DNA of 64,000 nt from Alteromonadaceae bacterium Bs31 (GCA_900177435.1 FXAI01000007.1:126501-190500), one strand, 5' to 3'; positions 30,415 to 41,517 are shown, counted from the first letter of the stretch. Numbers and translations are program-made. The notes: generated from the letters alone by a model not told the origin.

Positions 30415-32622
30415 CTATATACTCATTCTTTGCTGAGCAATCTGCTCAAATAATTTTTTGTTATCTTGTGAATTAAAAATGTTTTCCAGTTCTAATGCCA
30501 GCTTTCTCTTCCAATTAGGGTGTTCTTTATAGGTGCCAGGCACATTAACGGGTTCATCCATTAGTAGAACATCTTCAAGCTGAATTGCAAAAATCCGGGA
30601 AGAAACACGACTGACGGCAACCAACAATGCGTACACTAAGGCCTTGTCAGCAGCTTGCTCTATATTCCTTTCGTACCAGCTATCAGGCAATAGACCTTGC
30701 GCGGCAAGGAAATTAAAGACTTCGTGCTTATCTCTACTTCGTTGCTCAAGCATGCTTTGGTAGTCTACACCCTCCTCAAAAATATTGAGTTTATCCCTCA
30801 ATGCCAGGTCACTGCCGTCCCACCAGCTTTTTAAAGTTGGCACATCGTGATTGTTAACCATAGCCAAGGCATGTATATCGTAATTTTTGGGGTCTTTAAA
30901 ATAACTGTAATTTTCTTTCTCAAAATAGAAAACACGGTTAGTAAATATACCCGCTTCGGTAATTGCTTCACGGAATTCATGAGGGACCACGCCGAGGTCC
31001 TCGCCAATAATAGAACAAGTATTCAGGTGGCTCTCCAAGCAGAGAAGCGCCAGCATGTCTTCGAAGGGATAATACACATAGGCACCGTGATCTGCTGTTT
31101 TTCCTGGAGGGCACCACCACAGGCGCATCAAGCTCATCGCATGATCAATACGTAGTGCGCCACAACGGGACATGTTTTCTCGTAATATTTGAATAAAATG
31201 TTTAAACCCAGTGGACCTCAGATAAGCAGGGTCCATTGGCGGTAAGCCCCAGTTCTGGCCTTGCTCAGCAAGGGGATCTGGCGGAGCTCCAACAGAGGCC
31301 CCGCAACAAAATTGTTGTGGATTGGATAGAACCTCAGCGCCTCCGCCGTCAGCGCCAACCGCTAGGTCCCTTACCAAGCCAAGCTTCATCCCCGAGTGCA
31401 ATGCCGTTTGCTGGCACTCTTCCAACTGCTCGTGAGCTAGCCATTGCAAATAACAATGAAACAAAACGGCTTGTTGGTTTGCAGTAAAAACGGCAGTAAA
31501 ACTATTTGAGTCCGGTAAAGCCGCGAGGGCATCCTCTGGAATGTCGGCAAGAAACGAGCAGCCCTCCCAGCGGTTTTTGGCTGCTTCGTACAAGGCAAAC
31601 TGCTTTAGAGCGGCACCACAAACATGCATAAATTCTTTAAAGCGTTTATATCGCTTTGAATCTTGAGAAAGTTCTATGCTGCAAAATGTCCGAAACATTT
31701 CCTCAAAGTGACGGTACTTGAGGTTCTTCACTGCGGTGTAGTCTACTTCAGATGCCTCTCTTAAGGATTGCAGTGCTCGCTCTCTAAGCTCGATAAACGG
31801 CTGCATATGAAGTGCTTCCGCATTTTGGTAGTCATCGATGCTGGCGAGATCTATATAAAGAGGACTGATAAACCGCCGATCCGAAGGGCTGTAGGGACTG
31901 CAATAGTTTTCCACATCGGGAAGCAAGGCATGTAAGGGGTTTAGGCCGATTAAATCTGCCCCTATCTTCGCGGCGTATTCAACTAGCATCTTTAAATCGC
32001 CTAAATCACCCATACCCCAATCAGCTTTTGAGCGAAGCGTATAGAGCTGTACGATAAAACCCCAAGGCCTGTCACCCTTGTTGAGCCATTGTGGTTGATA
32101 AACAGTTTTTGGCGCGAGCGCTAAAATCCCACTGCCGCTTTCGCCGGGAGTCGTCGTATTCTTCTTAGTGTCACCAACAAGTGTTACCTTGAGCTGATAA
32201 TAACCGGGGGTAGCTAGCTCTAAACGGATGAGCCTTCGTGTATAACGAAGGCTCTTGAAAATGTAATTACCAATTTCAGGCGCATCTCCCAGTATACACG
32301 CACCATTTTCGACCAGCTCCCCATGCTGGTTTACTAGCTCCCACTGCAATTCACTGGCTTCTGCTTCGGGAGCTATGTTGATATAGAAACCACCAGAAGG
32401 ATCGAGGCGATAAGTTTGCAGTGGCGGGAAAAATTGCATCCAGGGGCCAATATCCAGTTCGAAGGATGCCTTCGCAACTAAAGCAGGGTCACTAACGTCC
32501 ACCCCCATAGTGGTAAGCAAGCGAAGCCTGTTTTCGAGAGGAACTTGAACAGACTCTCCCTTGTAGTTTAGATACTCTCCAGATATACCACGCCAATATA
32601 GTAGATGATCAAGGTCGCTCAT
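30415..32622 (-). CDS. malQ: 4-alpha-glucanotransferase (amylomaltase, GH77)
   Basis: Disproportionating enzyme that moves maltosyl and longer units between alpha-glucans, recycling short dextrins from glycogen breakdown. It has 735 residues. GH77 motifs: YSPSDRRFISPLYIDL near residue 235, GALRIDHAMSLMRLWW (nucleophile Asp), CSIIGEDLGVVP (acid/base Glu) and NNHDVPTLKSWWDG (third Asp). An N-terminal beta-rich extension of about 180 residues is present, as in E. coli MalQ. It is the first gene of the glycogen cluster. Confidence 0.95.
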   Translation of the reverse strand: MSDLDHLLYWRGISGEYLNYKGESVQVPLENRLRLLTTMGVDVSDPALVAKASFELDIGPWMQFFPPLQTYRLDPSGGFYINIAPEAEASELQWELVNQHGELVENGACILGDAPEIGNYIFKSLRYTRRLIRLELATPGYYQLKVTLVGDTKKNTTTPGESGSGILALAPKTVYQPQWLNKGDRPWGFIVQLYTLRSKADWGMGDLGDLKMLVEYAAKIGADLIGLNPLHALLPDVENYCSPYSPSDRRFISPLYIDLASIDDYQNAEALHMQPFIELRERALQSLREASEVDYTAVKNLKYRHFEEMFRTFCSIELSQDSKRYKRFKEFMHVCGAALKQFALYEAAKNRWEGCSFLADIPEDALAALPDSNSFTAVFTANQQAVLFHCYLQWLAHEQLEECQQTALHSGMKLGLVRDLAVGADGGGAEVLSNPQQFCCGASVGAPPDPLAEQGQNWGLPPMDPAYLRSTGFKHFIQILRENMSRCGALRIDHAMSLMRLWWCPPGKTADHGAYVYYPFEDMLALLCLESHLNTCSIIGEDLGVVPHEFREAITEAGIFTNRVFYFEKENYSYFKDPKNYDIHALAMVNNHDVPTLKSWWDGSDLALRDKLNIFEEGVDYQSMLEQRSRDKHEVFNFLAAQGLLPDSWYERNIEQAADKALVYALLVAVSRVSSRIFAIQLEDVLLMDEPVNVPGTYKEHPNWKRKLALELENIFNSQDNKKLFEQIAQQRMSI

Positions 32623-33020
32623 GGGCGGTCCAATTATCCTTAGTTAAGCTTACAAGTAAGTACTTGCAAACTAACTGCCAATTATGAGGGTGAATCATAG
32701 AAATGGAAGCAGTTAACCAATTTAGCGACTAGTTAACTCGCAGAAAAATCCTGTTCTAGGGAGAATCGACCCAGGTTTTTACAGGCAGTCGAGGAACACA
32801 CTTCCTTATGATTAAACCAGAACAGCGCTGATAGCGCACGGGCTAATCATAACTGAATATTATCAGACAAATTTATTACAAAGCGTTGATCACTTGCATG
32901 CCTAGCCTCAAACCCGAGGAGAAACGACACAGCAAAGGAAAAGAATAATAATAGACCCATCATAGGGGATCCGCCACCAAGCGCCTTGACACCATTCAAA
33001 GCAATAGCAATTTTTAATCA
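32623..33020. promoter_or_regulatory. Intergenic region upstream of the glycogen cluster
   Basis: About 400 bases without a recognisable gene. Close to malQ, the inverted repeat CAAGTA-AG-TACTTG (32653-32666) is centred about 37 bases before the ATG and could be an operator for the glycogen operon. A CATAAT hexamer on the minus strand lies near 32685, but no convincing -35 accompanies it. The rest shows nothing I can name. Confidence 0.3.
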
Positions 33021-33053
33021 AAAAAAAACGCCAGGCTTCAAACTGGCGTTTTT
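33021..33053 (-). terminator. Intrinsic terminator of the alpha ribosomal operon
   Basis: AACGCCAG (33027-33034) and CTGGCGTT (33043-33050) form an 8-bp stem. On the minus strand a long T tract follows. It is placed 25 bases past the rplQ stop and ends the ribosomal superoperon. Confidence 0.85.
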
Positions 33054-33077
33054 ATATATAGAGGCTATGAGTAAAGA

Positions 33078-33473
33078 CTAGTCTTCTGAGCCCGCTTCTT
33101 CCGAAGTTGCTGTCTGAGGGCGGTCGACCAACTCTACGTAAGCCATGGGCGCCTTATCACCAGTACGGTATCCACATTTCATTATGCGCAGATAACCACC
33201 CGGTCGGCCCTCGTATCTTGGCCCTAACTCTGAAAATAGCTTACCAACGCTCGCCTTATTTCGCAGCCTGTCGAAAGCCAACCTTCGATTTGCTACCGAA
33301 TCTACCTTAGCCAAGGTAATTAACGGCTCTGCATAGCGTCGAAGTTCCTTCGCTTTTGGCAGTGTTGTCTTGATTAATTCGTGCTCTACCAGAGAAGACA
33401 CCATGTTTTTAAACATGGCTTTCCTATGGGAGCTGTTTCTGTTCAGCTGACGGCCACTATGACGATGACGCAT
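33078..33473 (-). CDS. rplQ: 50S ribosomal protein L17
   Basis: Large-subunit protein near the exit tunnel. The 131-residue chain starts [20 protein letters not shown] and contains [20 protein letters not shown], the L17 signature region. Its short tail [10 protein letters not shown] is acidic. Last gene of the alpha operon, immediately before an intrinsic terminator. Confidence 0.98.
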   Translation of the reverse strand: MRHRHSGRQLNRNSSHRKAMFKNMVSSLVEHELIKTTLPKAKELRRYAEPLITLAKVDSVANRRLAFDRLRNKASVGKLFSELGPRYEGRPGGYLRIMKCGYRTGDKAPMAYVELVDRPQTATSEEAGSED

Positions 33474-33548
33474 GACTTAAACCCTTCACCTAATTGCTAT
33501 CGCAGCAAGTTAATCTTTTGCTGTACGAGTCAAACTAGCGACTCAATA

Positions 33549-34538
33549 CTAATCGTTGTTTTTTAAGCTGGCTGGAGGCCAGTTTTCCAAACGCATACCC
33601 AGAGACAAGCCGCGAGATGCGAGAATATCTTTGATCTCGGTAAGGGATTTCTTACCAAGATTTGGTGTTTTCAAAAGCTCAACTTCTGTACGCTGAATCA
33701 AATCACCAATGTAGTAAATGTTTTCTGCCTTAAGACAGTTAGCCGAACGAACGGTAAGCTCAAGATCATCAACCGGGCGTAAGAGCACCGGATCGATCTG
33801 ATCTTCCTTCTGCTCTGGCTCAACCTCTTTCTCGCCTTCAAGGTCCACAAACACAGCCAATTGCTGCTGGAGTATTGTCGCTGCGCGACGAATAGCTTCC
33901 TCAGGATCAATAGTGCCGTTGGTCTCCAAATCAAGAACCAGCTTGTCCAGGTCAGTACGCTGTTCCACACGTGCGCTCTCAACAGTGTAAGCCAGGCGAC
34001 GAACAGGGCTGAAAGACGCATCTAGCTGCAGACGACCAATCGCTCGTGTCTCATCTTCATCTGAACTACGAGCATCAACCGGTTGATAACCGCGACCACG
34101 AGCCACAGAAATTTTCATATCCAAAGTAACGTCGCCGGTAATATTAGCGATAACCAACTCTGGATTGGCAATTTCCACTTCGTGATCTAGCTGAATATCA
34201 CCTGCAGTAACGACACCTGGACCAGATTTCACCAAAGACAGTGTTGCATTGTCTTTACCGTGCATAAGGACTGCGACGTTCTTCAGGTTCAGCAGGATTT
34301 CTATAACGTCTTCCTGAACCCCTTCTATGGCACTGTACTCGTGCTGGACGCCGCTGATTTCTACATCAGTTACGGCACAACCGGGCATAGAAGATAACAA
34401 TATTCTGCGCAAGGCGTTACCCAAAGTATGACCAAAACCGCGCTCTAACGGCTCTAACACTACCTTTGCACGAGTAGGAGCAACTTCAGTTACGTCTATG
34501 TGACGGGGAGTCAAAAATTCGTTAACTGCACTCTGCAT
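33549..34538 (-). CDS. rpoA: RNA polymerase subunit alpha
   Basis: Core RNA polymerase subunit, 329 residues as in E. coli. The N-terminal assembly domain (about 1-235, [23 protein letters not shown]) is followed by an acidic linker ([14 protein letters not shown]) and the C-terminal domain that binds UP elements and activators (about 250-315, [35 protein letters not shown]). Between rpsD and rplQ, the normal position. Confidence 0.99.
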   Translation of the reverse strand: MQSAVNEFLTPRHIDVTEVAPTRAKVVLEPLERGFGHTLGNALRRILLSSMPGCAVTDVEISGVQHEYSAIEGVQEDVIEILLNLKNVAVLMHGKDNATLSLVKSGPGVVTAGDIQLDHEVEIANPELVIANITGDVTLDMKISVARGRGYQPVDARSSDEDETRAIGRLQLDASFSPVRRLAYTVESARVEQRTDLDKLVLDLETNGTIDPEEAIRRAATILQQQLAVFVDLEGEKEVEPEQKEDQIDPVLLRPVDDLELTVRSANCLKAENIYYIGDLIQRTEVELLKTPNLGKKSLTEIKDILASRGLSLGMRLENWPPASLKNND

Positions 34539-34586
34539 ATAAGCACCTGTCTAATTGAAGAATTCCTAATAAACCCATTAACGCGA

Positions 34587-35207
34587 TTACTTAGAGTAAA
34601 GTTCCACGATCAGGTTTTCGTTGATATCGGATGGTAAATCAACGCGATCAGGTACACGCTTGAACGCGCCTTCCTTCTTATCGCTGTTTACATCAACCCA
34701 TTCAACATCTGGACGCTGCGCGGCAATACCCATAGCGTTTTGTATACGTAACTGGCTCTTGGCTTTCTCACGAATAGAAACCACATCACCCACCTGAACT
34801 TGATAGGAAGGTATGTTCAATGTTTTTCCATTCACCAAAATCGCTTTGTGCGAAACCAACTGACGTGACTCTGAACGCGTAGAGCCGAAACCCATGCGGT
34901 AAACCACATTATCCAAGCGACATTCCAGCAATTTCAGCAGGTTTTCACCAGTCGCGCCTTTACGGCGTGCAGCTTCTTTATAGTAGCTGCGGAACTGTTT
35001 TTCCAATACACCGTATGTACGGCGAACCTTTTGTTTTTCTCGTAGCTGAACACCGTAGTCAGATAAACGGCCTCGACGCTGGCCATGTTGACCAGGGCCG
35101 TTTTCAGCTTTACATTTTGACTCTAATGGTCGTACACCGCTTTTAAGAAACAGATCTGTTCCTTCACGGCGAGACAGTTTACAAGTAGGACCTATATAAC
35201 GTGCCAC
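34587..35207 (-). CDS. rpsD: 30S ribosomal protein S4
   Basis: Primary 16S rRNA-binding protein and, in E. coli, translational repressor of the alpha operon. It has 206 residues with an S4 RNA-binding domain ([35 protein letters not shown]). The N-terminus [20 protein letters not shown] has no four-cysteine zinc site, so it is the zinc-free form. Between rpsK and rpoA. Confidence 0.98.
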   Translation of the reverse strand: MARYIGPTCKLSRREGTDLFLKSGVRPLESKCKAENGPGQHGQRRGRLSDYGVQLREKQKVRRTYGVLEKQFRSYYKEAARRKGATGENLLKLLECRLDNVVYRMGFGSTRSESRQLVSHKAILVNGKTLNIPSYQVQVGDVVSIREKAKSQLRIQNAMGIAAQRPDVEWVDVNSDKKEGAFKRVPDRVDLPSDINENLIVELYSK

Positions 35208-35219
35208 TTTCGTTCCTCC

Positions 35220-35615
35220 TTATACTCGACGCTTTTTGGGTGGGCGACAGCCGTTGTGCGGGATCGGCGTGACATCAGTAATGTTGGTAATTTTGTAACC
35301 AACGTTATTTAAAGCGCGAACCGCAGATTCGCGACCAGGGCCAGGCCCTTTTACTTCAACATCGAGGTTCTTTAAACCGTACTCCTGCGCGGCTTGACCA
35401 GCGCGCTCCGCAGCAACCTGCGCAGCGAAAGGAGTGCTCTTGCGAGAACCACGAAAGCCCGAACCACCAGCAGTGGCCCAAGACAATGTATTACCCTGAC
35501 GATCTGTAATCGTCACGATTGTGTTGTTAAATGAGGCATGAATATGCGCAATACCATCGACGACGGTCTTTTTGACCTTCTTCTTCGTCGTGCTTTTACC
35601 ACCAGGCTTTGCCAT
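35220..35615 (-). CDS. rpsK: 30S ribosomal protein S11
   Basis: Platform protein of the small subunit, lining the mRNA exit. The 131 residues include [40 protein letters not shown] and the C-terminal signature [16 protein letters not shown]. Twelve bases separate its stop from rpsD. Confidence 0.98.
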   Translation of the reverse strand: MAKPGGKSTTKKKVKKTVVDGIAHIHASFNNTIVTITDRQGNTLSWATAGGSGFRGSRKSTPFAAQVAAERAGQAAQEYGLKNLDVEVKGPGPGRESAVRALNNVGYKITNITDVTPIPHNGCRPPKKRRV

Positions 35616-35657
35616 AGTAATTATTCCCGAACTTTTAAGTTAGAGTGAAACCTAAGC

Positions 35658-36014
35658 TTACTTCTTAATAGGCTTACGAGGGCCCTTGCGGGTACGCGCA
35701 TTGGTCTTACTTCTTTGACCACGTACAGGCAGGTTGCGACGATGACGCAGTCCGCGGTAACAACCCAAGTCCATCAATCGCTTGATGTTCATGGAAACCT
35801 CGCGGCGCAAATCACCTTCTACGCTTAGCTTTGCAACCTCTGCGCGAACTATATCCATAGTGCTTTCGTCCAACTCACCAATCTTGGTGGTCTCGGCGAC
35901 ACCGGATGCAGCGCAAATCTCTTTGGCCTTTGTTTTACCCACCCCAAACACATAGGTAAGGGAGATAACGGCATGCTTATGGTCTGGTATATTGACACCA
36001 GCGATACGAGCCAT
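35658..36014 (-). CDS. rpsM: 30S ribosomal protein S13
   Basis: Head protein of the small subunit that contacts the large subunit and P-site tRNA. The 118 residues start [19 protein letters not shown], carry the helix-two-turn-helix region and end in the basic tail [18 protein letters not shown]. First gene of the alpha block, preceded by a roughly 200-base structured leader with SD GGAG. Confidence 0.98.
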   Translation of the reverse strand: MARIAGVNIPDHKHAVISLTYVFGVGKTKAKEICAASGVAETTKIGELDESTMDIVRAEVAKLSVEGDLRREVSMNIKRLMDLGCYRGLRHRRNLPVRGQRSKTNARTRKGPRKPIKK

Positions 36015-36219
36015 TCAACTTACTCCAACTTGATAAGATATTCAGTGTTAACAGCGGCTTTGGCCATCCACACCCTGTAAAAGGGCGCGAAGGATAGCGG
36101 TAAAGCCACTAGAAAGCAATAGCGCAGACGTTTCCGGCAGCGCGACAGTTAACACCTCCGATTTATCAGGGCTTGGTACCCTGAAAGGTTTTACAGCCTA
36201 AGGCCGCAACACCCAGTAA
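36015..36219 (-). promoter_or_regulatory. Leader region upstream of rpsM (alpha operon)
   Basis: The 205 bases between rpmJ and rpsM hold no gene but several complementary segments. TCAGGG-N7-CCCTGA at 36166-36184 forms a hairpin. CCCT and AGGG around 36074-36085 form another. The 6-base complement GGCTTT / AAAGCC (36103-36108 and 36056-36061) could close a larger fold. In E. coli this position carries the S4-binding pseudoknot that represses the operon; an analogous element here is inference. Confidence 0.4.
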
Positions 36220-36336
36220 CTAGCCCTGTCTTTGCTTATGACGAGGCTCAACACTGCAAATCACACGAAGTACGCCTTTACGACGAACAATCTTGCAATT
36301 GCGGCATACTTTTTTTACTGAAGCACGAACTTTCAT
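36220..36336 (-). CDS. rpmJ: 50S ribosomal protein L36
   Basis: Smallest ribosomal protein, 38 residues, [20 protein letters not shown] to HKQRQG. The zinc ligands Cys11, Cys14, Cys27 and His32 are all present, so it is the zinc-binding form. It lies between secY and the alpha operon leader, its usual place. Confidence 0.97.
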   Translation of the reverse strand: MKVRASVKKVCRNCKIVRRKGVLRVICSVEPRHKQRQG

Positions 36337-36367
36337 TTTAACTACTCCAAACCTGGCCGGGATTCTC

Positions 36368-37714
36368 TTAGCGAACGCCGCGCCCGTAACTCTGTAAATT
36401 AGCTTTTTTCATTACCGATTCATACTGGTTGGACATTAAATGTGACTGAACCTGAGACATAAAGTCCATCACTACCACCACTACGATCAACAATGACGTT
36501 CCTCCCAAATAGAACGGAACGTTTGCTGAAACCATTAAAAACTGAGGCAACAAGGCTACGCCAGCAATATAAATGGATCCTACTACCGTCAGACGTGTGA
36601 GCACATTATCAATGTACTTTGCTGATTGCTCCCCCGGACGTATACCAGGAATATAAGCACCACCACGCTTCAAATTGTCGGCAACTTCCTTTGGGTTGTA
36701 CATCATTGCTGTATAGACGAAACAAAAAACCACGATTAATACTGCAAAAATAACAAAGTTCAAAGGCTGGCCTGGACCAATAGCCAACGCAATTTCTTGT
36801 AAAATCTCGCCCGCCTTACCTTCGCTGGCATTACCGAACCATTGCGCTATAGAGGCTGGGAACAACAAAATACTACTAGCAAAAATAACCGGAATCACGC
36901 CCGCCATGTTAATTTTTAATGGCAGATGGCTAGTCTGAGCAGGACCCTGACCACCTCGGCCGCCAGCCTGTCGACGTGCATACTGAATCGTTATGCGGCG
37001 CTGCCCACGCTCCATACGCACGACAAACCACACTATAGCCACCGCCGCGAACAACAGAGCTAATAGCATTAACACGTGCAAGTCCCCTTGCCTGGCACTT
37101 TCAAAGGCCTGGCCGACCGCTGAAGGTAAGCCCGCTACAATACCTGCGAATATGAGCATCGAGATACCATTACCAATACCTCGCTCTGTAATTTGCTCAC
37201 CCAGCCACATCATAAAAACCGCGCCAGTAACAAGTGACGTGACAGCGATTATATAGAAACTCAGCGGAGCCAAACCGCCATAAGCCATTCCCTGACCGGA
37301 CATACCCGCTACCATAACAAAGGCCTGAATCGTGGCCAAAGCTACCGTTAAGTAACGCGTGTACTGACTAATCTTTTTACGCCCGGCTTCTCCCTCTTTC
37401 TTGAGGGTCTCCAGCGAGGGCGTTACGGCGGTCATCATCTGCATGATAATCGACGCAGAGATATAGGGCATGATCCCCAGTGCAAGGATACTCATGCGCT
37501 CCAAAGCACCCCCTGAGAACATATTAAACATTCCCAAAATAGTGCCCTGATTTTGATTAAACAGCTGAGCCACCTGTTCGGGATCAATACCCGGTACTGG
37601 AATATGAGTTCCAAGACGGTACACAACAATAGCCAAAAACAAAAACTTAAGGCGAGCCCAAAGCTCGCCTAAACCTTTTTGACCACCCAGAGCTAAGTTA
37701 CCCGGCTGTGCCAT
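36368..37714 (-). CDS. secY: Preprotein translocase subunit SecY
   Basis: Channel-forming inner-membrane subunit of the SecYEG translocon. It has 448 residues with ten transmembrane helices. Motifs: [20 protein letters not shown] at the start, [30 protein letters not shown], the plug/gate helices, and [20 protein letters not shown] in the cytosolic loop that meets SecA and ribosomes. Between rplO and rpmJ, as in other gammaproteobacteria. Confidence 0.99.
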   Translation of the reverse strand: MAQPGNLALGGQKGLGELWARLKFLFLAIVVYRLGTHIPVPGIDPEQVAQLFNQNQGTILGMFNMFSGGALERMSILALGIMPYISASIIMQMMTAVTPSLETLKKEGEAGRKKISQYTRYLTVALATIQAFVMVAGMSGQGMAYGGLAPLSFYIIAVTSLVTGAVFMMWLGEQITERGIGNGISMLIFAGIVAGLPSAVGQAFESARQGDLHVLMLLALLFAAVAIVWFVVRMERGQRRITIQYARRQAGGRGGQGPAQTSHLPLKINMAGVIPVIFASSILLFPASIAQWFGNASEGKAGEILQEIALAIGPGQPLNFVIFAVLIVVFCFVYTAMMYNPKEVADNLKRGGAYIPGIRPGEQSAKYIDNVLTRLTVVGSIYIAGVALLPQFLMVSANVPFYLGGTSLLIVVVVVMDFMSQVQSHLMSNQYESVMKKANLQSYGRGVR

Positions 37715-37748
37715 TTAATCCTCGCTTTTAAAAAGGCGGTTTAACCGC

Positions 37749-38183
37749 TTATTCTTCTACTTTTCCGCCAGCAGCTTCGATTGCAGCTTTAGCGCCTTTG
37801 GTAACAGCAAGTCCTTTTACAGTAACCGCTTTTTTCAACTCACCGGAGAGAAACACCTTGGCGCGCTTTACACCCACGCCAATTAGATCTGCGGCTAATA
37901 GTGCTGCTAAATCAATGATTTCAGCATCTACTTTATTCAACTCTGCCAATCTGATTTCAGCTGAGACGCGACCAACACGACTGGTGAAACCAAATTTAGG
38001 CAGGCGCTTCTGCAAAGGCATTTGTCCACCCTCGAACCCGGGCTTCACAGAACCACCAGAGCGAGATTTGAGACCTTTATGACCACGACCAGCAGTCTTA
38101 CCTAAACCAGAGCCTATGCCACGACCAACACGCTTTTTGCTTGTTACGCGGCCAGGAGCAGGACTTAAAGTATTTAAACGCAT
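37749..38183 (-). CDS. rplO: 50S ribosomal protein L15
   Basis: Late-assembly 23S rRNA-binding protein, 144 residues from [20 protein letters not shown]. The Gly/Arg/Lys-rich N-terminal arm ([18 protein letters not shown]) and [17 protein letters not shown] identify it. I start at ATG 38183; an in-frame GTG three codons upstream overlaps rpmD and is less likely because GAGGGTGAG sits at correct distance for the ATG. Confidence 0.97.
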   Translation of the reverse strand: MRLNTLSPAPGRVTSKKRVGRGIGSGLGKTAGRGHKGLKSRSGGSVKPGFEGGQMPLQKRLPKFGFTSRVGRVSAEIRLAELNKVDAEIIDLAALLAADLIGVGVKRAKVFLSGELKKAVTVKGLAVTKGAKAAIEAAGGKVEE

Positions 38184-38184
38184 A

Positions 38185-38370
38185 TTACTCACCCTCTACC
38201 TTAACCATGTAATTAACTTTGTTGATCATCCCACGAACGGAAGGAGTATCTTCTACTTCGACAGTTTGGCCAATGCGGCGCAAACCTAAACCCTTCACGC
38301 AAGCTTTGTGGGCTTGCAAACGGCCATTAATACTTTTAACTTGTGTAACTTTTACAGTTTTTTTAGCCAT
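38185..38370 (-). CDS. rpmD: 50S ribosomal protein L30
   Basis: Small large-subunit protein, 61 residues with [20 protein letters not shown] and [20 protein letters not shown]. It ends one base before the rplO start, so the two are translationally linked. Confidence 0.97.
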   Translation of the reverse strand: MAKKTVKVTQVKSINGRLQAHKACVKGLGLRRIGQTVEVEDTPSVRGMINKVNYMVKVEGE

Positions 38371-38416
38371 GATCGTCTACCTAGAACAAAATTCTATAGA
38401 GCTTACAGAACTCTGC

Positions 38417-38932
38417 TTAATTTAAAATTTCCTCTACAGACTTGCCGCGTTTTGCTGCGACAGAATCTGGCGATGACATCGCACGTAGAGCTTCAAACGT
38501 AGCGCGTACAACGTTTACTGGATTGGTTGAACCATAGCATTTAGCCAAAACGTTCTGTACGCCCGCAATTTCAAGAACTGCACGCATCGCACCACCAGCA
38601 ATTACACCAGTACCTTGTGAGGCCGGCTGCATATAAACTTTAGAAGCACCATGTCTGCCTCGGGTTGGGTACTGGATGGTATCTCCATTGAGCTCAACCT
38701 GAATCATATTTCGGCGTGCAGCCTCCATTGCTTTTTGAATTGCAACTGGAACTTCACGAGCTTTACCGCGACCGAAACCCACCTTTCCGTTACCATCACC
38801 AACTACAGTCAATGCGGTAAAACCGAATATGCGACCACCTTTAACGGTTTTAGCAACGCGATTTACCTGAACCAACTTTTCTTGTAAACCTTCGGCCGTG
38901 TTTTCGTCTTTCTTACTGGCTTGTTGTGACAT
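38417..38932 (-). CDS. rpsE: 30S ribosomal protein S5
   Basis: Small-subunit protein involved in decoding accuracy and mRNA helicase activity. It has 171 residues. RNA-binding domain [20 protein letters not shown] and [20 protein letters not shown] are present, as are the second-domain [17 protein letters not shown] and [10 protein letters not shown]. In spc-operon order between rplR and rpmD. Confidence 0.98.
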   Translation of the reverse strand: MSQQASKKDENTAEGLQEKLVQVNRVAKTVKGGRIFGFTALTVVGDGNGKVGFGRGKAREVPVAIQKAMEAARRNMIQVELNGDTIQYPTRGRHGASKVYMQPASQGTGVIAGGAMRAVLEIAGVQNVLAKCYGSTNPVNVVRATFEALRAMSSPDSVAAKRGKSVEEILN

Positions 38933-38943
38933 AATTCAACCTA

Positions 38944-39294
38944 TTAGAATTCCAATCCGCCTTCACGTGCCGCATCAGCCAAAGCCTTAACACGTCCGTG
39001 AAACTTGAACCCGCTTCTATCAAAAGCAACTTTTGAAACACCGGCCGCTTTAGCGCGCTCAGCGATCAACTTGCCAACTTCTACAGCGGCATCGGCGTTA
39101 CCGGTTTTACCACTACGCAGATCTTTATCTAGCGTTGAAGCCGTCGCCAAAACCTTGTCACCTTCAGCGGCAATTATCTGCGCATAGATGTGACGCGGTG
39201 TTCTATTTACGCAAAGTCTCACTTCACGCAGCTCGCGAATCTTAACTCGAGAGCGCGTAGCGCGACGTATTCTGGATTGCTTCTTAGCATTCAT
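38944..39294 (-). CDS. rplR: 50S ribosomal protein L18
   Basis: 5S rRNA-binding protein of the central protuberance. It has 116 residues with [40 protein letters not shown] and [21 protein letters not shown]. Eleven bases separate it from rpsE. Confidence 0.98.
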   Translation of the reverse strand: MNAKKQSRIRRATRSRVKIRELREVRLCVNRTPRHIYAQIIAAEGDKVLATASTLDKDLRSGKTGNADAAVEVGKLIAERAKAAGVSKVAFDRSGFKFHGRVKALADAAREGGLEF

Positions 39295-39333
39295 AATTAA
39301 AAAACCTATTTCCCAGTTAGCCGATTTTACGGC

Positions 39334-39867
39334 TTACTTCTTCTTAGCTTCTTTACGTCGTACATATTCATCCGCATATCGAACACCCTTACCCTTGTAA
39401 GGCTCTGGCGGACGGAAAGCTCGTACTTCGCTGGCTGCCTGGCCTAACAACTGTTTATCAGCACTTCTCAAAACAATTTCGGTTTGTGAAGGCGTCTCAG
39501 CAGTTACGCCTTCAGGCAATTCGTAGTCAACAGGGTGTGACAAACCCAAGCTCAGGTTAATAGAATTACCTGAAGCTTTGGCACGATAACCAACACCGTT
39601 AAGGATAAGCTTTTTCTCAAAGCCTTCACTTACACCCTTTACCATATTGTTAACCAAGGCGCGCATGGTACCCGCAAGAGCACGAGACTCTTTTTCGGTA
39701 TTTTTTGCCGCAAAGGTGACAACATTGTCCTCAAGCTTAACTTCTACAGACTCATGAACCTGAAGGCCCAAAGTGCCTTTACCACCTTTAACAGTGATCT
39801 CTTGGCCGCTTTGCTTAAGGTCTACGCCCTTGGGCAATTCGACAGGGCTGTTAGCAACACGTGACAT
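39334..39867 (-). CDS. rplF: 50S ribosomal protein L6
   Basis: Large-subunit protein near the sarcin-ricin loop. The 177 residues contain two tandem L6 folds, with the signature [19 protein letters not shown] near the end and [12 protein letters not shown] at the start. Confidence 0.98.
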   Translation of the reverse strand: MSRVANSPVELPKGVDLKQSGQEITVKGGKGTLGLQVHESVEVKLEDNVVTFAAKNTEKESRALAGTMRALVNNMVKGVSEGFEKKLILNGVGYRAKASGNSINLSLGLSHPVDYELPEGVTAETPSQTEIVLRSADKQLLGQAASEVRAFRPPEPYKGKGVRYADEYVRRKEAKKK

Positions 39868-39904
39868 AATTCCTACCCGTTAATTTTCTCGTCTCAAATG
39901 AGAA

Positions 39905-40297
39905 TTAGAAAACAGTACAAATAACTTCACCACCAATACCGGCAGCGCGAGCTGCGCGATCGGTCATAACACCTTTACTGGTGGACATAATGGCAATACC
40001 CAAGCCGCCTCGAACAGAAGGAAGTTCGTTCTTGCTTGCATAAGCGCGAAGGCCTGGACGGCTAATTCGTTCCAGCTCAGCGATTACAGGCTTACCCTCA
40101 AAATACTTTAGGTTAAGTGTTAGCTCCGCTTTCGCACCTTCCGATACAGAAAAGCTTTCTACATAACCTTCTTCGGTCAATACACTGGCTATGCTTTTCT
40201 TCAGATTGGAAGAAGGCATTGTAACGTCGGTTTTACCTACCATCTGCGCATTGCGGATGCGTGTAAGCATATCGGCGATCGGATCTTGCATACTCAT
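39905..40297 (-). CDS. rpsH: 30S ribosomal protein S8
   Basis: 16S rRNA-binding protein and, in E. coli, the spc-operon translational repressor. It has 130 residues with [20 protein letters not shown] and the signature region [20 protein letters not shown]. Whether rplE carries the S8-binding mRNA hairpin here was not resolved by eye. Confidence 0.98.
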   Translation of the reverse strand: MSMQDPIADMLTRIRNAQMVGKTDVTMPSSNLKKSIASVLTEEGYVESFSVSEGAKAELTLNLKYFEGKPVIAELERISRPGLRAYASKNELPSVRGGLGIAIMSTSKGVMTDRAARAAGIGGEVICTVF

Positions 40298-40325
40298 AAA
40301 ATTCTGCTCCTACTATTACCTGGTT

Positions 40326-40631
40326 CTACCAACTGGCTTTTACCAGGCCAGGCACATCACCGCGCATGGCGGCTTCGCGCAACTTGTTTCTGCACAGACC
40401 AAACTTGCGATAAACCGCGTGTGGTCGCCCGGTCACACGACAACGGCGCTGGCCACGAGCCGCACTGCCATCACGAGGTAATTTTTGCAGTTTGATCATT
40501 GCTTCCCAGACCTGATCATCACTAGATTCAGGACTGTTAATTGTTGCTTTCAATTCGGCACGCTTTGCTGCGTACTTTTCAACTGCTTTGGCACGTTTAA
40601 CTTCACGAGCAACCATTGATTTCTTAGCCAT
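40326..40631 (-). CDS. rpsN: 30S ribosomal protein S14 (long, zinc-free form)
   Basis: Small-subunit head protein, 101 residues. It has the C-terminal core [20 protein letters not shown] but only isolated cysteines instead of paired CxxC motifs, so it is the long zinc-independent paralogue usual in gammaproteobacteria. Normal position between rplE and rpsH. Confidence 0.97.
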   Translation of the reverse strand: MAKKSMVAREVKRAKAVEKYAAKRAELKATINSPESSDDQVWEAMIKLQKLPRDGSAARGQRRCRVTGRPHAVYRKFGLCRNKLREAAMRGDVPGLVKASW

Positions 40632-40641
40632 TAATCAACTC

Positions 40642-41181
40642 CTAGCCTTTAAACGGGAAGCTAAATGCTTTCAATAACGCGCGACCTTCGTCGTTTGTTC
40701 GCGCAGTGGTGGATATACAAATATCCAAACCACGCAGCTTGTCTACTTTATCGTAATCAATTTCTGGAAATATAATTTGCTCATTTACGCCCATTGAGAA
40801 ATTACCACGACCATCAAACTGCTTCGGGCTTATTCCCCGGAAATCTCGTACACGAGGAATCGCGATACTTACCAGGCGATCCAAAAACTCGTACATACGC
40901 TCCCGGCGCAAAGTCACTTTACAACCAACAGGCCACCCTTCACGTACTTTGAAGCCAGCAATAGATCGGCGAGCCTTTGTTACCACAGGCTTTTGACCAG
41001 CAATCTTTTCCAGATCCGCCACTGCGCTCTCTAGAACTTTCTTATCACCGATAGCCTCACCAACACCCATGTTGATAGTGATTTTGGTGATACGAGGGAT
41101 TTCCATCACATTTTCTAACCCCAGCTCTTCTTTGAGCTTTGGAGCAATCTCTTTTAGATAAATTTCTTTCAGCCTGGCCAT
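40642..41181 (-). CDS. rplE: 50S ribosomal protein L5
   Basis: 5S rRNA-binding protein that contacts P-site tRNA. It has 179 residues with [40 protein letters not shown] and [16 protein letters not shown]-type end ([17 protein letters not shown]). In spc-operon order. Confidence 0.98.
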   Translation of the reverse strand: MARLKEIYLKEIAPKLKEELGLENVMEIPRITKITINMGVGEAIGDKKVLESAVADLEKIAGQKPVVTKARRSIAGFKVREGWPVGCKVTLRRERMYEFLDRLVSIAIPRVRDFRGISPKQFDGRGNFSMGVNEQIIFPEIDYDKVDKLRGLDICISTTARTNDEGRALLKAFSFPFKG

Positions 41182-41199
41182 TATATTTACTCAGTCCGC

Positions 41200-41517
41200 T
41201 TATGCGTCTATAGCTTCGCCGTTGGATTTGAAAACTCGAATCTTGTTTCCATCTTCCAACACCTTAAATCCAACTCGATCCGCTTTTTGCGTGCTTGGAT
41301 TGTAGATTGCCACATTAGAAACCTGTATAGGGGCTTCTTTTTCAACAATTCCGCCAGGTACACCCAGTTGGGGGTTCGGCTTCTGGTGCTTTTTAACCAT
41401 TTGCACACCAGAAACAATCAGGCGGTTATCAGGCAGTATTTTACTTACTCGGCCACGCTTACCTTTATCGCGGCCGGTAATTACTACCACTTCGTCATTA
41501 CCTTTAATCTTGCGCAT
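41200..41517 (-). CDS. rplX: 50S ribosomal protein L24
   Basis: Assembly initiator protein at the tunnel exit. It has 105 residues with a KOW motif at the start ([20 protein letters not shown]) and [20 protein letters not shown]. Between rplN and rplE. Confidence 0.98.
   Translation of the reverse strand: MRKIKGNDEVVVITGRDKGKRGRVSKILPDNRLIVSGVQMVKKHQKPNPQLGVPGGIVEKEAPIQVSNVAIYNPSTQKADRVGFKVLEDGNKIRVFKSNGEAIDA

Noticed and set aside
32867-32960. Possible repeat or RNA element in the gap between malQ and rplQ
   Set aside because: I found no tRNA cloverleaf, repeated unit or conserved RNA motif; only the short operator-like repeat near malQ stood out.
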